NCBI GenBank assembly: GCA_021464415.1
Contig: CM038469.1
Coordinates: forward strand, 2,086,501 to 2,150,500
From: Lonicera japonica
Lineage: Eukaryota; Streptophyta; Magnoliopsida; Dipsacales; Caprifoliaceae
DNA length: 64,000 nucleotides
Reading direction: 5' to 3'
Numbering within the stretch: the stretch's first letter is position 1; every line of letters begins with the position of its first letter. The translations under genes were made by a program, and so were the position numbers. Below are positions 12,890 through 24,203 of the stretch, one piece after another. The notes under the pieces are model-generated. The model was not told where the DNA came from. It saw only the letters and a list, made by a program, of their open reading frames with translations, and did not search any database.

Positions 12890-13318
12890 TACTTCTAAAA
12901 AGTGAAACTTCAAATTCACATTCTGCATGTAATAATCTTGCTGTCAATGTTACCAGGAGTGGTTGACTACGCAGCACTGATTTACCCTTTCTTGCTGAGC
13001 TTCTGCTGCATTTCTTGTGGTTTTACGTCTTCTATTACATATAAGTTGATGCATGGCCGGTTTTCTTCTGTCTTTAACATAAGGTTGTTTCTTTCTTTTT
13101 CTTTTTTCCTCTAAAGCTATCTTTCTGAGGCTTTCTCCCAAAGAGATCCTCTTCTAATTAACCTTTTTCTCCCCTTCAGTAGGATTCAAGAACTCGTCTC
13201 CATTGCATTGGCTAGTACTACTGGGATCACTGGTTTCTTCTTTCCAGTTATGTTGCTCCATTTTTCTGGATTCGAATTTGTCAGAGATCTCTTCAGGATA
13301 TTATTGAGTCGGGGCTAG

Positions 13319-14755
13319 TTAGTTCATTAGTCCTCATAGACATTCTTACAAGTGGTGGTATCCGTCTTGATTTTTTGTGGTAGTGATGGTTCTTGATACT
13401 TGAAAACAAAATTGATAGCCGTAGTGGAAGCATACTGGTGATTGGATGACTGTAAATTCAGCAATATGCCACTACATGATAGTGTTTAATTAGGCGCCAC
13501 CCAAGCAGGAAGGATTAGTGCGGTCTAAGGACGAGGCAAATGTAGCATGGATTGTAGAGCAAATTTAGTTGTAAATGCAATGATTTTGTGTACCCAACTG
13601 TCTATGTAATCACCTACAAAATGAAAATAACTTGCGTGTTATGCCAGGTTTGTCAATTTTAATACAATATGAATTAGCCAGATAGAATCATAACACACAA
13701 TCCGTTGCTAGTACACATTATCTATATCTATACTCTATATAAAATTGCGGAAGGGTTTTTCAGTGTCCGTTTCCTTCTTCCTTGACAAATATGCCCATAT
13801 ATAATATAAATCCTAGGGTTATAATTGATTACAATTTCCAAATGGTTTTGCATTTCATTCCTGTTTTTAATTGGTAGCTGTTTTGATGTTTATTCTTCTT
13901 CAACTGCATGGGGAATTCTTAAATACACTCACACAATCTTGGTTCTCAGCGCACTTCTAAAAAGAACTTTCAATTCTGCTTCTTTTTTCCTTTTTCTTTT
14001 TTTCAAACAGATCTCTTCAATGAACCAAGAAAGCACACCTTTCTATTCTAAACCTTATCTTCTGTCTTCTTAACATGTGCATATGCATTTATTCATCAAT
14101 AAATAGTGTTTCCAATTATAAACATTGGTTTGTCCAAAAAAAAAACACTTTGGTAGTGTGGCCTGCCAAATATCCACCCAAATTATCCATTTCTAAAAAC
14201 TAGAATTATGGGCACACAACAATACTTGTGCTACTAGGATAAATAGCACATGTTAAACACTCAACTATGGAAAGAATAAAATTTCAACATGCATTTAATT
14301 GACATATTACCGTCCTATTGCAAGAGTCTAAACAGAGATGGGCTTGCTTAATTAAGAACTCCAATAACAAAGAGAGCAATGTTGTGTACTTATTTTTTGT
14401 GGGTTTTATACTTGTTTAACACTTTTCACCCTCATATGATTTCTTATGAGTATTGTTAGGGCACACGTTCACATGATGTCTAGCGAGAAAATTTATAATA
14501 AATGCTGAATCAAATAATTTGCACTTCATACCATTCAAACATGCATCATAATAAGACCTAGGCATGTGAGAATTCCAAAACTCATTTGAACAATCATGTA
14601 AACAGATCAAATCAATAGTAATTTATCCGAGGTAAACATTCAATGCTGGTACAAATCTCTAGTTTTCCTTATCTAATAATGCTCATACCGAGGTAGGCCA
14701 TAGATATACACTAGCCAAATTAATGAGACTCAACTTCTTATCCCCTATTTTCCCC
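13319..14755. other. Spacer between the MurJ remnant and the CHI-like gene
   Basis: No gene was seen. At 13721 the sequence TCTATATCTATACTCTATAT, preceded by A, resembles the 5' terminus of the Helitron family found elsewhere in the window, but I could not pair it with a hairpin plus CTAG-T 3' end, so it may be a fragment. Confidence 0.4.
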
Positions 14756-14756
14756 C

Positions 14757-14764
14757 TATATAAG
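14757..14764 (+). promoter_or_regulatory. TATA box of the CHI-like gene
   Basis: TATATAAG lies 97 bp upstream of the ATG at 14861, directly after a C-rich stretch. The spacing fits a leader of roughly 65-70 nt. Confidence 0.65.
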
Positions 14765-14860
14765 TCTCCACTCTCTTCAAAATACAAACCCAACATCAGC
14801 AAAAACAATTCAAAATCATCCTATGTTATACTTCACCCACAATTTTATTATATTTGAAGA

Positions 14861-16057
14861 ATGTCAAGCACTGTAGAGGATGTCATTTCAAAGGCCGAGA
14901 TGGTCGAGATCGAGCCCAAGACTGGCCTTGCTTTGAAGCCAGAGCCACCCAAAGAGGAGAATTTGATCAATGGCGATGCACCAAAGATTGCCAACGGTGA
15001 CACATACAAGGTAAATGGCGAAAATGGAACAAAAACTGCTGAAGAAGAAGAAACGAACGGAAGGGTTGAAGAAGACAAGTCAATAGTGAATGGTACAGAA
15101 CCCAATGGCGAGGCAAAGAAAGAGGAAGTTGCACTTCTAGTTGAACCCAAGACTGGTGTTGCATTCCCAGTTAAGCTTGATGATGGGAAGGAGTTGAATG
15201 CTCTAGGTTTAAGGAAAAAGAGCATGCTTGGATTGGGCATCAAAATCTATGCCTTCGGTATGTTGTACTTTATGTTTTTCAATTGTTTTTGTATTTATAG
15301 AAAAGCGCAACATATATGACTATTGTCCATATGGGCATGAAAATATTTGCAGGGATATATGCGGATAACCTGAAACTGAAGGAACTTGTGAAGTCAAAAA
15401 TCGGGAAAGCCCCTTCAAAACCGACAAAGGAAATGTTTCAAACGGTAGTTGACAGTGATGTGGGAATGACAGTGAAATTGAACATTGTATTTTCAAACCT
15501 TACTATGAGCATGGTGAGGAAGAACTTTGATGAAGGCCTTGGAGCAGCCATCAAGAAACTCACTGGTGGAAAGAACGATGAGCTCGCAAAGAAGTAAATT
15601 TTTTAGATAGTCCTCATAATTCTAACCGTGTATTTCTAACTTTGCTTGTTTGCGTTTTCTTTACCTGTATGAATCTGAAGTCTGAACCTGCATCTGAAAA
15701 GTGAGCTTGTGTTAATTTTCTGGTGAAGGATAATGGGTGAAGCATCGGATGACATAAAACTGACACCTGGTTCTGTGATTGAAATTTCTCGCCTTAAAGG
15801 ACATGTTCTCCAAACAAAAGGTGATAAAAATCATACGCTATTGCATATTATTGAATTTGCATTTGGAAATAATATTAACCAAAAAAAAAAAAAAATACTG
15901 GTTTGTGTTGGTGGGTGCAGTGAAGGATGAGGTGGTGAGCAAGGTTGAAAGTGAATTGCTGTGCAGGGCCTATATATACATGTATTTGGGAGAAGATCCA
16001 TTTGACAAAGAAGCCAAGGACAAGTTTGGCATGTCTCTGCTTTCTCTCTGCCAATAG
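14861..16057 (+). CDS. Chalcone-isomerase-fold protein (CHI-like, fatty-acid-binding type)
   Basis: Four exons, 14861-15257, 15353-15593, 15729-15820 and 15921-16057, give a continuous 288-residue protein; all donors are GT and all acceptors AG, and phases match. Residues 1-90 are acidic and Asn/Glu-rich and probably disordered. The CHI domain begins near residue 118 (KKSMLGLGIKIYAFGIYADN) and ends with YLGEDPFDKEAKDKFGMSLL. The motif EPKTG occurs twice, near residues 18 and 95. It resembles the CHI-family proteins of Arabidopsis that lack flavonoid cyclisation (At5g66230 type) rather than the catalytic enzyme. CHI-fold relatives bind fatty acids or assist flavonoid synthesis; which applies here cannot be told. 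There is no clear plastid transit peptide. It is intact. Confidence 0.8.
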
Positions 16058-17206
16058 ATGATCTGATCAGAAAAAAAACAAGTTTAATTTGTAGGTTTTA
16101 ATTTTGTATGAAATAAAGCCCACGAGTTTTTACTTTGTAGTGGCTGAAGAAATTGCTCAATAAAACAAGGATGACAATGAGAAATACCTTTTGTTTTCAT
16201 TTCGCTTCATCAATACAATCCTATTGTTTCCTGACTATTGTTTTATACAAATAAAATGCGTTTCCTATGGTATGCCTCTAGCCATTCAAACTTTAAGAGG
16301 GAAAAAAACAGTAAGGGATAAGTTATATGTACTCAAAGTCTTGATAAAAATACTGCTTAAAACCGGGATCTTTGACCTCAATGATAATAAAGATTTTTTT
16401 GTTAAAATTATATTCATCTGAATTGCACATGTATCATGTGTACAAGGTAATCTAGTAATATATAAAACTAATACTGATGTATAGTTAAAATAAGAATTTA
16501 ATATACATTAAACAAAGCACAAATATTAGTTTTTAATATATAATTAAACAAAGCACGAAACTTATTCGCAAGCCTGTTTGACTTAAAAAAGTTTTTTTTT
16601 TATTTTTACTGTTTTGCGCTAAGGAATTCTTTTTTAAAATATGATAAATAGCATAGCAATCAAGAGTGTCAATACTTTTGCTAGCAGCAAGGATTTGAAT
16701 TATATTGCTTACGCTATAATGTAAATAATAAATGCCCACAAGGGCAAACTTGAAAATCCAAAAACTTGACAAAACATTATACCTTCTGACTTTATATCAT
16801 AGTCAATATAATAAATTTGGGTCTTCCCTCTTTAAAAAATAAAGGCACACAAACTTATTTTCCTTTTTGCAATAACCTTATCCTATGCTCTTACCAGCGC
16901 ATGAGTTAACTTAGGGCAGTTTCCATCTATTCAGACTTCGGATATTTTCAAATCTATTTGGTTGCTTTAAAATTCAAACTTGATCATTTAATTTGCTTCT
17001 AAAAAAACATTGTTTAGATATGACATTCAAAAACAAAATTAACAAATTTTTAGATTCAGATTTCAGACTTTAGAATCAATTTTAATGTTTAGGTGTAGCT
17101 ATTTAATATTAATACTAATTATAAAAGTATGAATAAGATGGGTTGATTGCACTTTTATCAATTAGTTAAGAAGATTTATCCTATACTAAAAAATACCACA
17201 TTTAAT
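16058..17206. other. AT-rich spacer after the CHI-like gene
   Basis: Presumably 3' UTR (AATAAA-like AAATAAAG near 16110) followed by AT-rich sequence. No gene or bounded repeat was recognised. Confidence 0.4.
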
Positions 17207-18653
17207 CAAAGCCGGACCTGAGGTGAGCCGGAACAGGCGATCGCCTCATGCCCCAAATTTTGTAGGGGCCCCATAATTTTTTTAAATTTAAGATTAGGTT
17301 TGTAAAGTTTCAAAATCTTGGAAGTAAAATTGTAATTATGTTTATAAGTTTATTCAAAATTAAAGCTAAAGGTAAAAGGTCGACCAAAAAAGAAAAAACA
17401 TAAACTAAAGCACTACGCCGCATCTTTCTCTTCTGACTCTTTGCATGAACCAAAGGAGGAAAAAAAAGGGGTGAGCTCTTCGTAGTTCGTTGGATCGAGA
17501 AGAAGATGGTCGATTAGCATCAAATCAGCAAGCTCTCTTCGGATAACAACACTGCATCTTTCTCTTCGGATACACGAACTCTCTTCGGCTTTTTTCAGTC
17601 CGTGTGCGAGCTCTCTTCTTAGTCCATGTGTGAGTTTCTAACTTTCTATTGCCTTTTTTTTTGTCCAATACTTGATTTTGTGATTTATTTGAGCCATTGA
17701 TGCTGCTACATTAATTATATTATTGAGCTATTGTCTATTAAGGCATTAATTAAGCCATGGAGTCACTGTTTTTGCCCCAATTAATGCCCTAATTGTTTCT
17801 GCCCAATTAATTTTGTTGTAATTTATAAATTGGTGGAGTCATTTGAGAATATTGAGTATCTATAATTATAATTAATATTCAATATTGGCTTCTATAGCTC
17901 AATGATTATTTTCACTTTTTGTACTTTTAACATTTACACTATCAATTTTTTGGTGTACTGCCTGTTTGTAAGTTTGATGAAGGCATTCAGGCAATGTTAG
18001 TATTGTGAGAAACTTTTGGATTTTTGTTTAATTTGGAGAAGTTGGTTGATGATGAAAGCTTGCATAATTCTTGTGTCAATCTTGAAAATTCTTTGAGGCA
18101 GCATAATGGGCTCTCTGATATTACAACATATGATTTATATTTGAAGTTAACACTTTTAAGATCAACACTACTAAAAGAAGCAAAATGAGCAATTGATGTC
18201 TTGAATTATTTGAAGATTATGGAACGCGGTTACCCGAATGTATATATTGCTTACAGAATCCGGTCAATAATGTCACAAGAGAGGTTGAATGGATTGGCTA
18301 TGCTATCCATCGAGAAAAAAGTAGTCGAACTACTTGACTACGAAATCTTGATTGATACTTTTGCCTCTAAAACTGTAAGGCTAGTAATATTTAAATGATG
18401 CTTTTGTTATTACTCAAGTAGTTGTTTTTGCTCATAATGTATTTTTTTGCTTATTTGCCGCACTAGTTGCCGGCCTTTAATGGGGAAGTTCATTGATCAA
18501 AAAATAAGTAGTGATCATTTATGTAGATTAATTTAATTTTATTTATTTTCTTTGAATTTTGATGCTTATAAAAAAAATACCAAAAAATTTGAGGACGGAG
18601 GGCTCCATTCATAAATTTCGCTTCAGGCCCCTAAATTCTTAGATCCGGCCCTG
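17207..18653 (+). mobile_element. hAT transposon remnant with perfect 8-bp target duplication
   Basis: The left end CAAAGCCGGACCTGAG and the reverse complement of the right end, CAGGGCCGGATCTAAG, are matching inverted termini typical of plant hAT elements. A perfect 8-bp duplication CATTTAAT stands at 17199-17206 and 18654-18661. A decayed transposase C-terminus lies inside at 18030-18398. At 1.45 kb it is far shorter than an autonomous hAT, so it is an internally deleted copy. Confidence 0.9.
18030..18398 (+). pseudogene. hAT transposase C-terminal (dimerisation domain) fragment
   Basis: One reading frame carries peptides typical of the TTF-type/hAT dimerisation region: YPNVYIAYRI, then IMSQERLNGLAMLSIEK, then LLDYEILIDTFASK. 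A TGA interrupts the frame at 18186-18188, and the usual block between YIAYRI and the MSQERL motif is missing, so the copy is broken twice. Nothing upstream supports an intact catalytic core. Confidence 0.75.
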
Positions 18654-18661
18654 CATTTAAT

Positions 18662-19873
18662 TAGACATTAAATATCCTAATCAATGTGGTCTTTTTAAAT
18701 ATAGTCTTTAAATTTAAAGTACCTTTAATTTTTATATCATTTCTATTAGGATTCTAATATGAAATACTACAAATTAAAGTAAGATTTAAGTACCAATCAC
18801 ATATTTTATTTATATTAGGATTCTTGTAATAAAAATCTTTCAATTTGTAAACCTATTGTAATTTTTGACCAACAATTTATTATATTTGGACCGTAAAGTC
18901 ATACTTTATTTAATTCCATTAGAATTCTAATCGAAAATACTATAAAATAACATCTAAATATAAAACCCATATTTATATTAGGAATTTTACAATAAATACA
19001 TATATTTGAGTAACTTTAGTATTAGAAACATAAAATGTTAAAAAAAATTTAGTATTTAATCATATAATAAAATCCACTAAAATCGTATCAATCTTATGAG
19101 GTATTGGAACGTAAAAATAATATAGATATTTTTCTTATTCTTATAAGTTGTCTTTTTGTTGAAGTTGCTTTTATATTTAAGATAAATAAACTAAACTCTA
19201 AAAACTAACAACATTACAAAAACTAGAAAACACTTCATTTGTCAAATTGTTTGTATCGTTAGCTAGAGAATTATGTTACATATGAATCAATAAATCATAA
19301 TGTACAATCACTTAATGTATTATTTGTGCTAGTAGATACTGAAAGTAGTTTAATAACAATATTTTCTTAACTAAATTTACATGCTAACATCATAATTTAA
19401 AAAAAAAAAAACAAGTATCAATACCCTTAAGATAAAATATATATATATATATATATATATTTATCACCTTTTTATTTCCGGTTTTTTATTATATACCCTT
19501 ATAGTTGTTACCTTCAAATCATATTCATGTAAAATTATTTTCTAATTACGCTCCATTCCTGGAATAATTTAATTTCCATAAAAAAAATTTAATTTATAAG
19601 TAATTATCATTAATTTAATTTATGTCACGTAGTCCTTGTAGGTAGCTGGTTAGGAAGAAAAGTGAACAAAGGCTCAGTTACTTCCATGTCCGTTGGAAAG
19701 TCTCCTAACGCTGAAACTAAATAAATGTGTGTTTGGTTGGACCACAACGCCATAAATTCCGTGGGTAATTTTGTGGTACAAAGCTCAAAGCTGGAAAGCC
19801 AATGCGCATAGCGTAATCCTAGGGGTTTTTTTGGTTTTTTTTTTTTTTGCTGGTTTGTATGTGAGCTTTTTAT
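18662..19873. other. AT-rich region upstream of the PPR gene
   Basis: No gene was seen. It contains an (AT)12 microsatellite at 19437-19460 and poly-A/T runs. The last 200 bp form the promoter and leader of the PPR gene; a T-rich tract precedes its ATG. Confidence 0.4.
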
Positions 19874-21985
19874 ATGAAAAGGGAGGAATTGCTTATCAAT
19901 CTTTTCGAAGCATGTAATAATCGTAGTTCACTCACTCAATTGCATTGCCTTATCCACAAGAGTGGTTACATTTTGGACAGTTTCTTCGCCTCTAAACTAA
20001 ACAACTTCTACGCCAAATACGAATCGCTCCAAACTGCACGTAAGTTGTTCGACGAAACGCCCCACAGAACATTATACACCTGGAATTCCATCCTCAGATG
20101 TTATATTAGAAACAAACATTATGGAGAAACTATCTCCCTCTTTTCAAATCTGTTATCTACTGAAAAACCTGACCATATTACTATACCCATTGCACTAAGG
20201 GCCTGTGCTGGGTTACGGGCACTCAAGTTTGGTAAAGTGATTCATGGGTTTGTTAAGAAGAATGACAAGATCAATTCTGACATGTTTGTTGGGTCTGCAC
20301 TGATTGAATTGTATTCAAAATGTGGATTAATGGGTGACGCTTTGGGAGTTTTCAAGGAATATTCCCAGCCGGACGTTGTTTTGTGGACTACTGTAGTTAC
20401 CGGGTATGAGCAGAATGTTGATCCTGGAGCAGCGCTGGCATTTTTTGCTCAAATGATGATGATGGGTCATGTTACTCCTGACCCAATAACGCTTGTTAGC
20501 GTTGTTTCTGCATGCACTCAATTGTTGAATCTAAAGGCTGGAAGTAGTGTCCATGGAGTTTTGATTAGGAAGGGGTTTGTTAGTGGCCTATCTTTAGTCA
20601 ATGCTTTGTTGAATTTGTATGCAAAAACAGGTTCTGTAAATGCTGCTGCTAATTTGTTCAGGACAATGGAAGAAAAGGACGTAATTTCATGGGCCTCTAT
20701 GATTTCCAGTTATGCTCACAATGGGGCCGCTGATGAAGCGTTAAATCTTTTTAATGAGATGATAAAAGAAAGTTTTGAACCCAATTCAGTTACGATAATT
20801 AGCGCTTTGCAAGCGTGTGAAGCGACTTGTAATCTAGAAGATGGTAAGAAGATTCACGAATTTGCTGCTCAGAAAGGGTTAGAGTTAGACATCTTGGTTT
20901 CTACAGCTCTAATTGATATGTACATGCACTGCTCTTCGCCCAATGAAGCAGTTGAACTCTTTGAAAGGATGCCCAAGAAGGATACGGTTTCTTGGTCTGC
21001 TTTGTTATGTGGATGTGTTCAAAATGGAATGGCTTACAAGTCAATGGGGATTTTCTGCAATATGTTGTCTAGTGAAATTCAACCAGATGGTGTAGCTATG
21101 GTGAAGATTCTTACAGCTTGTTCTGAGTTAGGGGTTCTTCAACAAGCTTTGTGCCTTCATAGTTATGTGGTTAGAGGTGGTTTCACCAACAATACTTTTG
21201 TGGGGGCTTCACTCGTAGAATCTTACTCAAAATGCGGTAGCTTGGATAATGCTATTAAGGTTTTTGAAGAAATAAATGATAGAGATGTTGTCATGTGGAG
21301 CTCCATGATTACAGGTTATGGAATTCACGGGCAAGGGAGGGAGGCACTAGAATTATTTGATCAAATGGTCAAGAATTCAGCGGTTAGGCCTAACAACGTA
21401 ACATTCCTTTCTGTTTTGTCCGCATGTAGCCATGCGGGCTTAATTAAAGAAGGTATTGAAATTTTCATCACAATGGTGCGTGAATATCACTTAATACCTG
21501 ATTCAAATCATTGTGGAATAATGGTTGATCTTCTTGGCCGCACCGGAGAGTTGGATAAGGCAATCGGAATTATCAACCAGATGCCAATGCCAGTTGGGCC
21601 TCATGTTTGGGGGGCGTTGCTTGGTGCTTGTAAGATTCATCGGGACACCGAAATGGGAGAATTTGCAGCAGAGAATCTCTTTAAGCTAGAATCTAGTCAT
21701 GCGGGGTATTACATTCTTCTTTCAAATATCTACGCTGTTGAGGGGAAATGGGAGAACGTTGCAAAAATTAGAACATTAGTTAAACAGAAGAGGTTGAAGA
21801 GGATATTTGGTCAAAGTGAGGTTGAGGTTAGGAGTGAGGTCCATAGTTTTAGAGCTGGAGACATATTTCATCCTGAGTCTGACCAGATCTATGGACTGCT
21901 GAGAAAATTGGAGGTGAAAATGAAAGAAGAAGGTTATGTTCCCGATGTTGGCATTTTGTTAGATGATGCAGAGGAAGTCTTGTAG
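19874..21985 (+). CDS. Pentatricopeptide repeat protein, PLS class, E subgroup (At3g01580-like)
   Basis: Intron-less 703-residue reading frame, as is normal for plant PPR genes. Repeats fill residues about 15-600 with typical landmarks such as FVGSALIELYSKCG, DVVLWTTVVTGYEQNG-like blocks, WSSMITGYGIHGQGREAL and LSACSHAGLIKEG. The tail has E-type motifs (HVWGALLGACKIH, GYYILLSNIYA, EVRSEVHSFRAGD) and stops without a DYW domain. It closely resembles Arabidopsis At3g01580 along its full length. Such proteins bind organellar RNA, and E-class members usually serve in C-to-U editing with a partner supplying the deaminase. The target transcript cannot be read from the gene. I see no obvious targeting peptide in the first 20 residues, so an upstream start is possible, though the N-terminus MKREELLINLFEACN matches the family. 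Confidence 0.92.
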   Translation: MKREELLINLFEACNNRSSLTQLHCLIHKSGYILDSFFASKLNNFYAKYESLQTARKLFDETPHRTLYTWNSILRCYIRNKHYGETISLFSNLLSTEKPDHITIPIALRACAGLRALKFGKVIHGFVKKNDKINSDMFVGSALIELYSKCGLMGDALGVFKEYSQPDVVLWTTVVTGYEQNVDPGAALAFFAQMMMMGHVTPDPITLVSVVSACTQLLNLKAGSSVHGVLIRKGFVSGLSLVNALLNLYAKTGSVNAAANLFRTMEEKDVISWASMISSYAHNGAADEALNLFNEMIKESFEPNSVTIISALQACEATCNLEDGKKIHEFAAQKGLELDILVSTALIDMYMHCSSPNEAVELFERMPKKDTVSWSALLCGCVQNGMAYKSMGIFCNMLSSEIQPDGVAMVKILTACSELGVLQQALCLHSYVVRGGFTNNTFVGASLVESYSKCGSLDNAIKVFEEINDRDVVMWSSMITGYGIHGQGREALELFDQMVKNSAVRPNNVTFLSVLSACSHAGLIKEGIEIFITMVREYHLIPDSNHCGIMVDLLGRTGELDKAIGIINQMPMPVGPHVWGALLGACKIHRDTEMGEFAAENLFKLESSHAGYYILLSNIYAVEGKWENVAKIRTLVKQKRLKRIFGQSEVEVRSEVHSFRAGDIFHPESDQIYGLLRKLEVKMKEEGYVPDVGILLDDAEEVL

Positions 21986-23639
21986 TTATGAAGTATGCAT
22001 CTATTTAGATAGTGATTCACCATGTCTAACCAGGGCGCTTCCACATCTCGCCCGTACAGATATTGATTTTAGAATCTTGAGCAAAAACTACTCAAGTTTG
22101 TATATTTTGAAACGGATAGGCTCTTGGAATTGGCATGTTATTCCAAAAAGCGGCTTACGCATGGTTTTAAATTCCGCTTCATTTTTATTTTTTTCATTCT
22201 TGCAATTGATTTAACTCTTCTTTTGTGTACAAATTTTACTCTAATCACCATCCTAGAGTCTCTTGCTCTAAATTAAGTCATCACTTTTCAAGGGAAATGT
22301 ACATGAAATTACATTTAGTAATTTAACATTTTGCATGAAAATCTATGCATAATTTAATGCATGTTTAATTTAATTCTTTCTATTTATAAGTGTGTAACAT
22401 GCGCACTTAAAGTACATGTTCACATGATCTCATTATTTTTTGTTATTGTGTTCTAGTTAGCCAAATGTTAAGCACTCTATTAATTTTAAATTTTTTAATA
22501 TTTCTTTTTTGGTCTTACGAGTGCCTTTAAAATACATTTTAACATGACCAAAAGTTCGTTTCATTTTTATTTGCTAGGTTCTTAGTATCTTGGTAAATTA
22601 CACAAGAAAGTTACATGAGAATGGCGACTGACTGGAAATGGAAGAAAACCCAGTAATGACGATGAGGTCATATGTTAGTGGTGGCTGAGTGAGATGAGGG
22701 AGGGCAAGGTCATATGTTAGTGGAAAGATAAGGATAATAGAATATCTTTTCTGGTGTAGAAATTTCAACTTCCAAGAATTGATTGCTTCTATTTTTGGTT
22801 TCTTGGGGAATCAGACCAATGGGGAAAGCTATTTTTTTATTTTTTTTTTTAAAAGAAAGGATTAGTAAAGAAAAGGGGCAAAAATAAATAGGGTCTCAAT
22901 TCTTTTTTTTATTTTTTTTCCTTTTTGCTCTTTAAAGGATGTTTATTAATTTTCGCGCATTTTAATTAATTTTTTATTTTAATTTAACAAAAAAAAAATT
23001 ATATTAAACTCAAAGCTGATTTTAGTATTGCCATCACTAGATCAGTCCCGCTAATTCTGCAGTATAAAGATATGAGTCAAAGCATTTTCAATAAAGATAT
23101 CAAAGGCCCGCCGTATAACGGCAAAAAGCAGAACGAGATATACATACAAAAATATATATATATATATATATATGTATTGGTTGAAAATGTGGAGGGGAGA
23201 GAACGTTGGCAGCCGTTAATTACATAAAACGTCACAAGCTGGCCTTGGGATCACGAGATAGCCTTCCCAAAAGTTATGTTACTTAGTCAGCTGAGAGAAT
23301 CACAATTACAGGGATATTTTGTGTTGGGTGGGTGCTATAATCCCCTGTGTCCTCACTCACTTCTCATTAGCTGCTGCTCCTTTTCTTCTTCTTCTACACA
23401 AATCACAATTGGCTATGACCCAGTTGATTGAAAGTACCACACAAATTTATCATAATATACCATCGTTAAGAGTTAAAAAAAAAAAAAAAAAAAATAAACA
23501 GATTGCATTTGATCGTACCCTTTTGTTCACGACGTGATCTTTCATTTTTGTTCTTATTAATATTTCGATCGGGGCAGATTTGCCCCGCAGTTAAAGTGGT
23601 AAAAACACACCCTTTCTATATCCGACCCAAATGTATTTA
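21986..23639. other. Spacer downstream of the PPR gene
   Basis: No gene was seen. The stretch holds homopolymer A/T runs, an AT microsatellite near 23153-23173 and a poly-A run at about 23475-23493. The pair ATATGTTAGTGG at about 22669 and 22713 is a minor local duplication. Confidence 0.4.
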
Positions 23640-23994
23640 AAGCATTTTTAACCGTAGTGTATAATTTTGTTTTGTGTAAAATTTACACATTTTGTAAAAA
23701 AAATTATCTCTAACCGTCTTTTAAGAAATTTTGACACAATTTACACAACCACGTCAAATAATTTTTCTTATATTTTCTCTCATCCGTATCTAGAAATAAA
23801 TAGATTTGAAAAGTAAGAGAACAAATATATGATAAGTTTCACTTGTACGTATCTAATTAATAATTTTATATTTACATAAAAGTCTAAAACAGACTGTTGA
23901 AATACAAAACGAATTTTTTATTATTTTTGTGTAAATTCTACTTTCACAGGTAAGATTTACACAAAATTTATAGAAAGATAATCGGAGATGCTCT
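23640..23994. mobile_element. MITE-like element, same family as 3735-4230
   Basis: Begins TTAA AGCATTTTTAACCG and ends ATCGGAGATGCTCTTA. The left portion (TTTTGTGTAAAATTTACACA) and the right end match the copy at 3735-4230. No coding capacity. The true outer base of each terminus is uncertain. Confidence 0.5.
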
Positions 23995-24117
23995 TATGTT
24001 AATATGTATTAAAATATATATATATATATATTATTTTTATTGGGTGTACTGAAATATATACCGATGATCCTCTCTCATAGGATCATAGGCAGTGGATCCT
24101 AACCCAATGAATATCTT

Positions 24118-24203
24118 GAACATAACAAGCAGCAAAATAGTGCATAAGAAGATTGGGTGTGAACATAACAAGCAGCAAAATAGTGCATAAGAAGATTGGG
24201 TGT
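24118..24203. repeat. Perfect 43-bp tandem duplication
   Basis: Two identical adjacent 43-bp units (24118-24160 and 24161-24203), beginning GAACATAACAAGCAGC and ending GATTGGGTGT. The lack of divergence suggests a recent event. It lies about 300 bp upstream of the armadillo-repeat gene. Confidence 0.9.

Larger units (their letters stand above)
6328..13318 (+). pseudogene. MurJ/MviN-type lipid II flippase homologue, plastid-directed, probably decaying
   Basis: Exons read by splice sites and homology: 6328-6580, 6660-6746, 6974-7038, 7135-7178, 7823-7865, 7976-8036, 8122-8189, 8712-8763, 9227-9291, 9386-9452, 9569-9614, 9709-9767, 9877-9957, 10080-10187, 10458-10545, 10682 to 10881 (broken), 11208-11368, 11477-11549, 12957-13083, 13180-13318. 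Diagnostic peptides are SKILGLVREVILAAVFG, FSLLLPATISLSLAQ, APVGLLSTVAILPLF and ERYVFDSTATVLVSS, all MurJ-like. The first exon is Ser/Pro-rich like a chloroplast transit peptide. MurJ flips lipid II for peptidoglycan assembly, so a plastid envelope role would be inferred. Lesions: exon 1/2 phases disagree; donors at 7039 and 9292 are GC; the acceptor before 8712 reads GG instead of AG; exon 10458-10545 is one base too long; two frame shifts fall between 10738 and 10824. Phases at the other junctions agree perfectly. Identity is fairly sure; loss of function is inferred. Confidence 0.75.

Noticed and set aside
13721..14665. Possible complete third Helitron beginning at 13721
   Set aside because: Only the 5' end matches; the nearest CTAG-T (about 14661) lacks a preceding hairpin.
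14848..15243. 131-codon minus-strand frame opposite the CHI-like first exon
   Set aside because: Its Ser/Phe-rich composition mirrors the acidic coding strand; the plus strand has splice continuity, a TATA box and homology.
15733..15930. Short frame starting MGEASDDIKL as an independent protein
   Set aside because: It is the third exon of the CHI-like gene read on into its intron.
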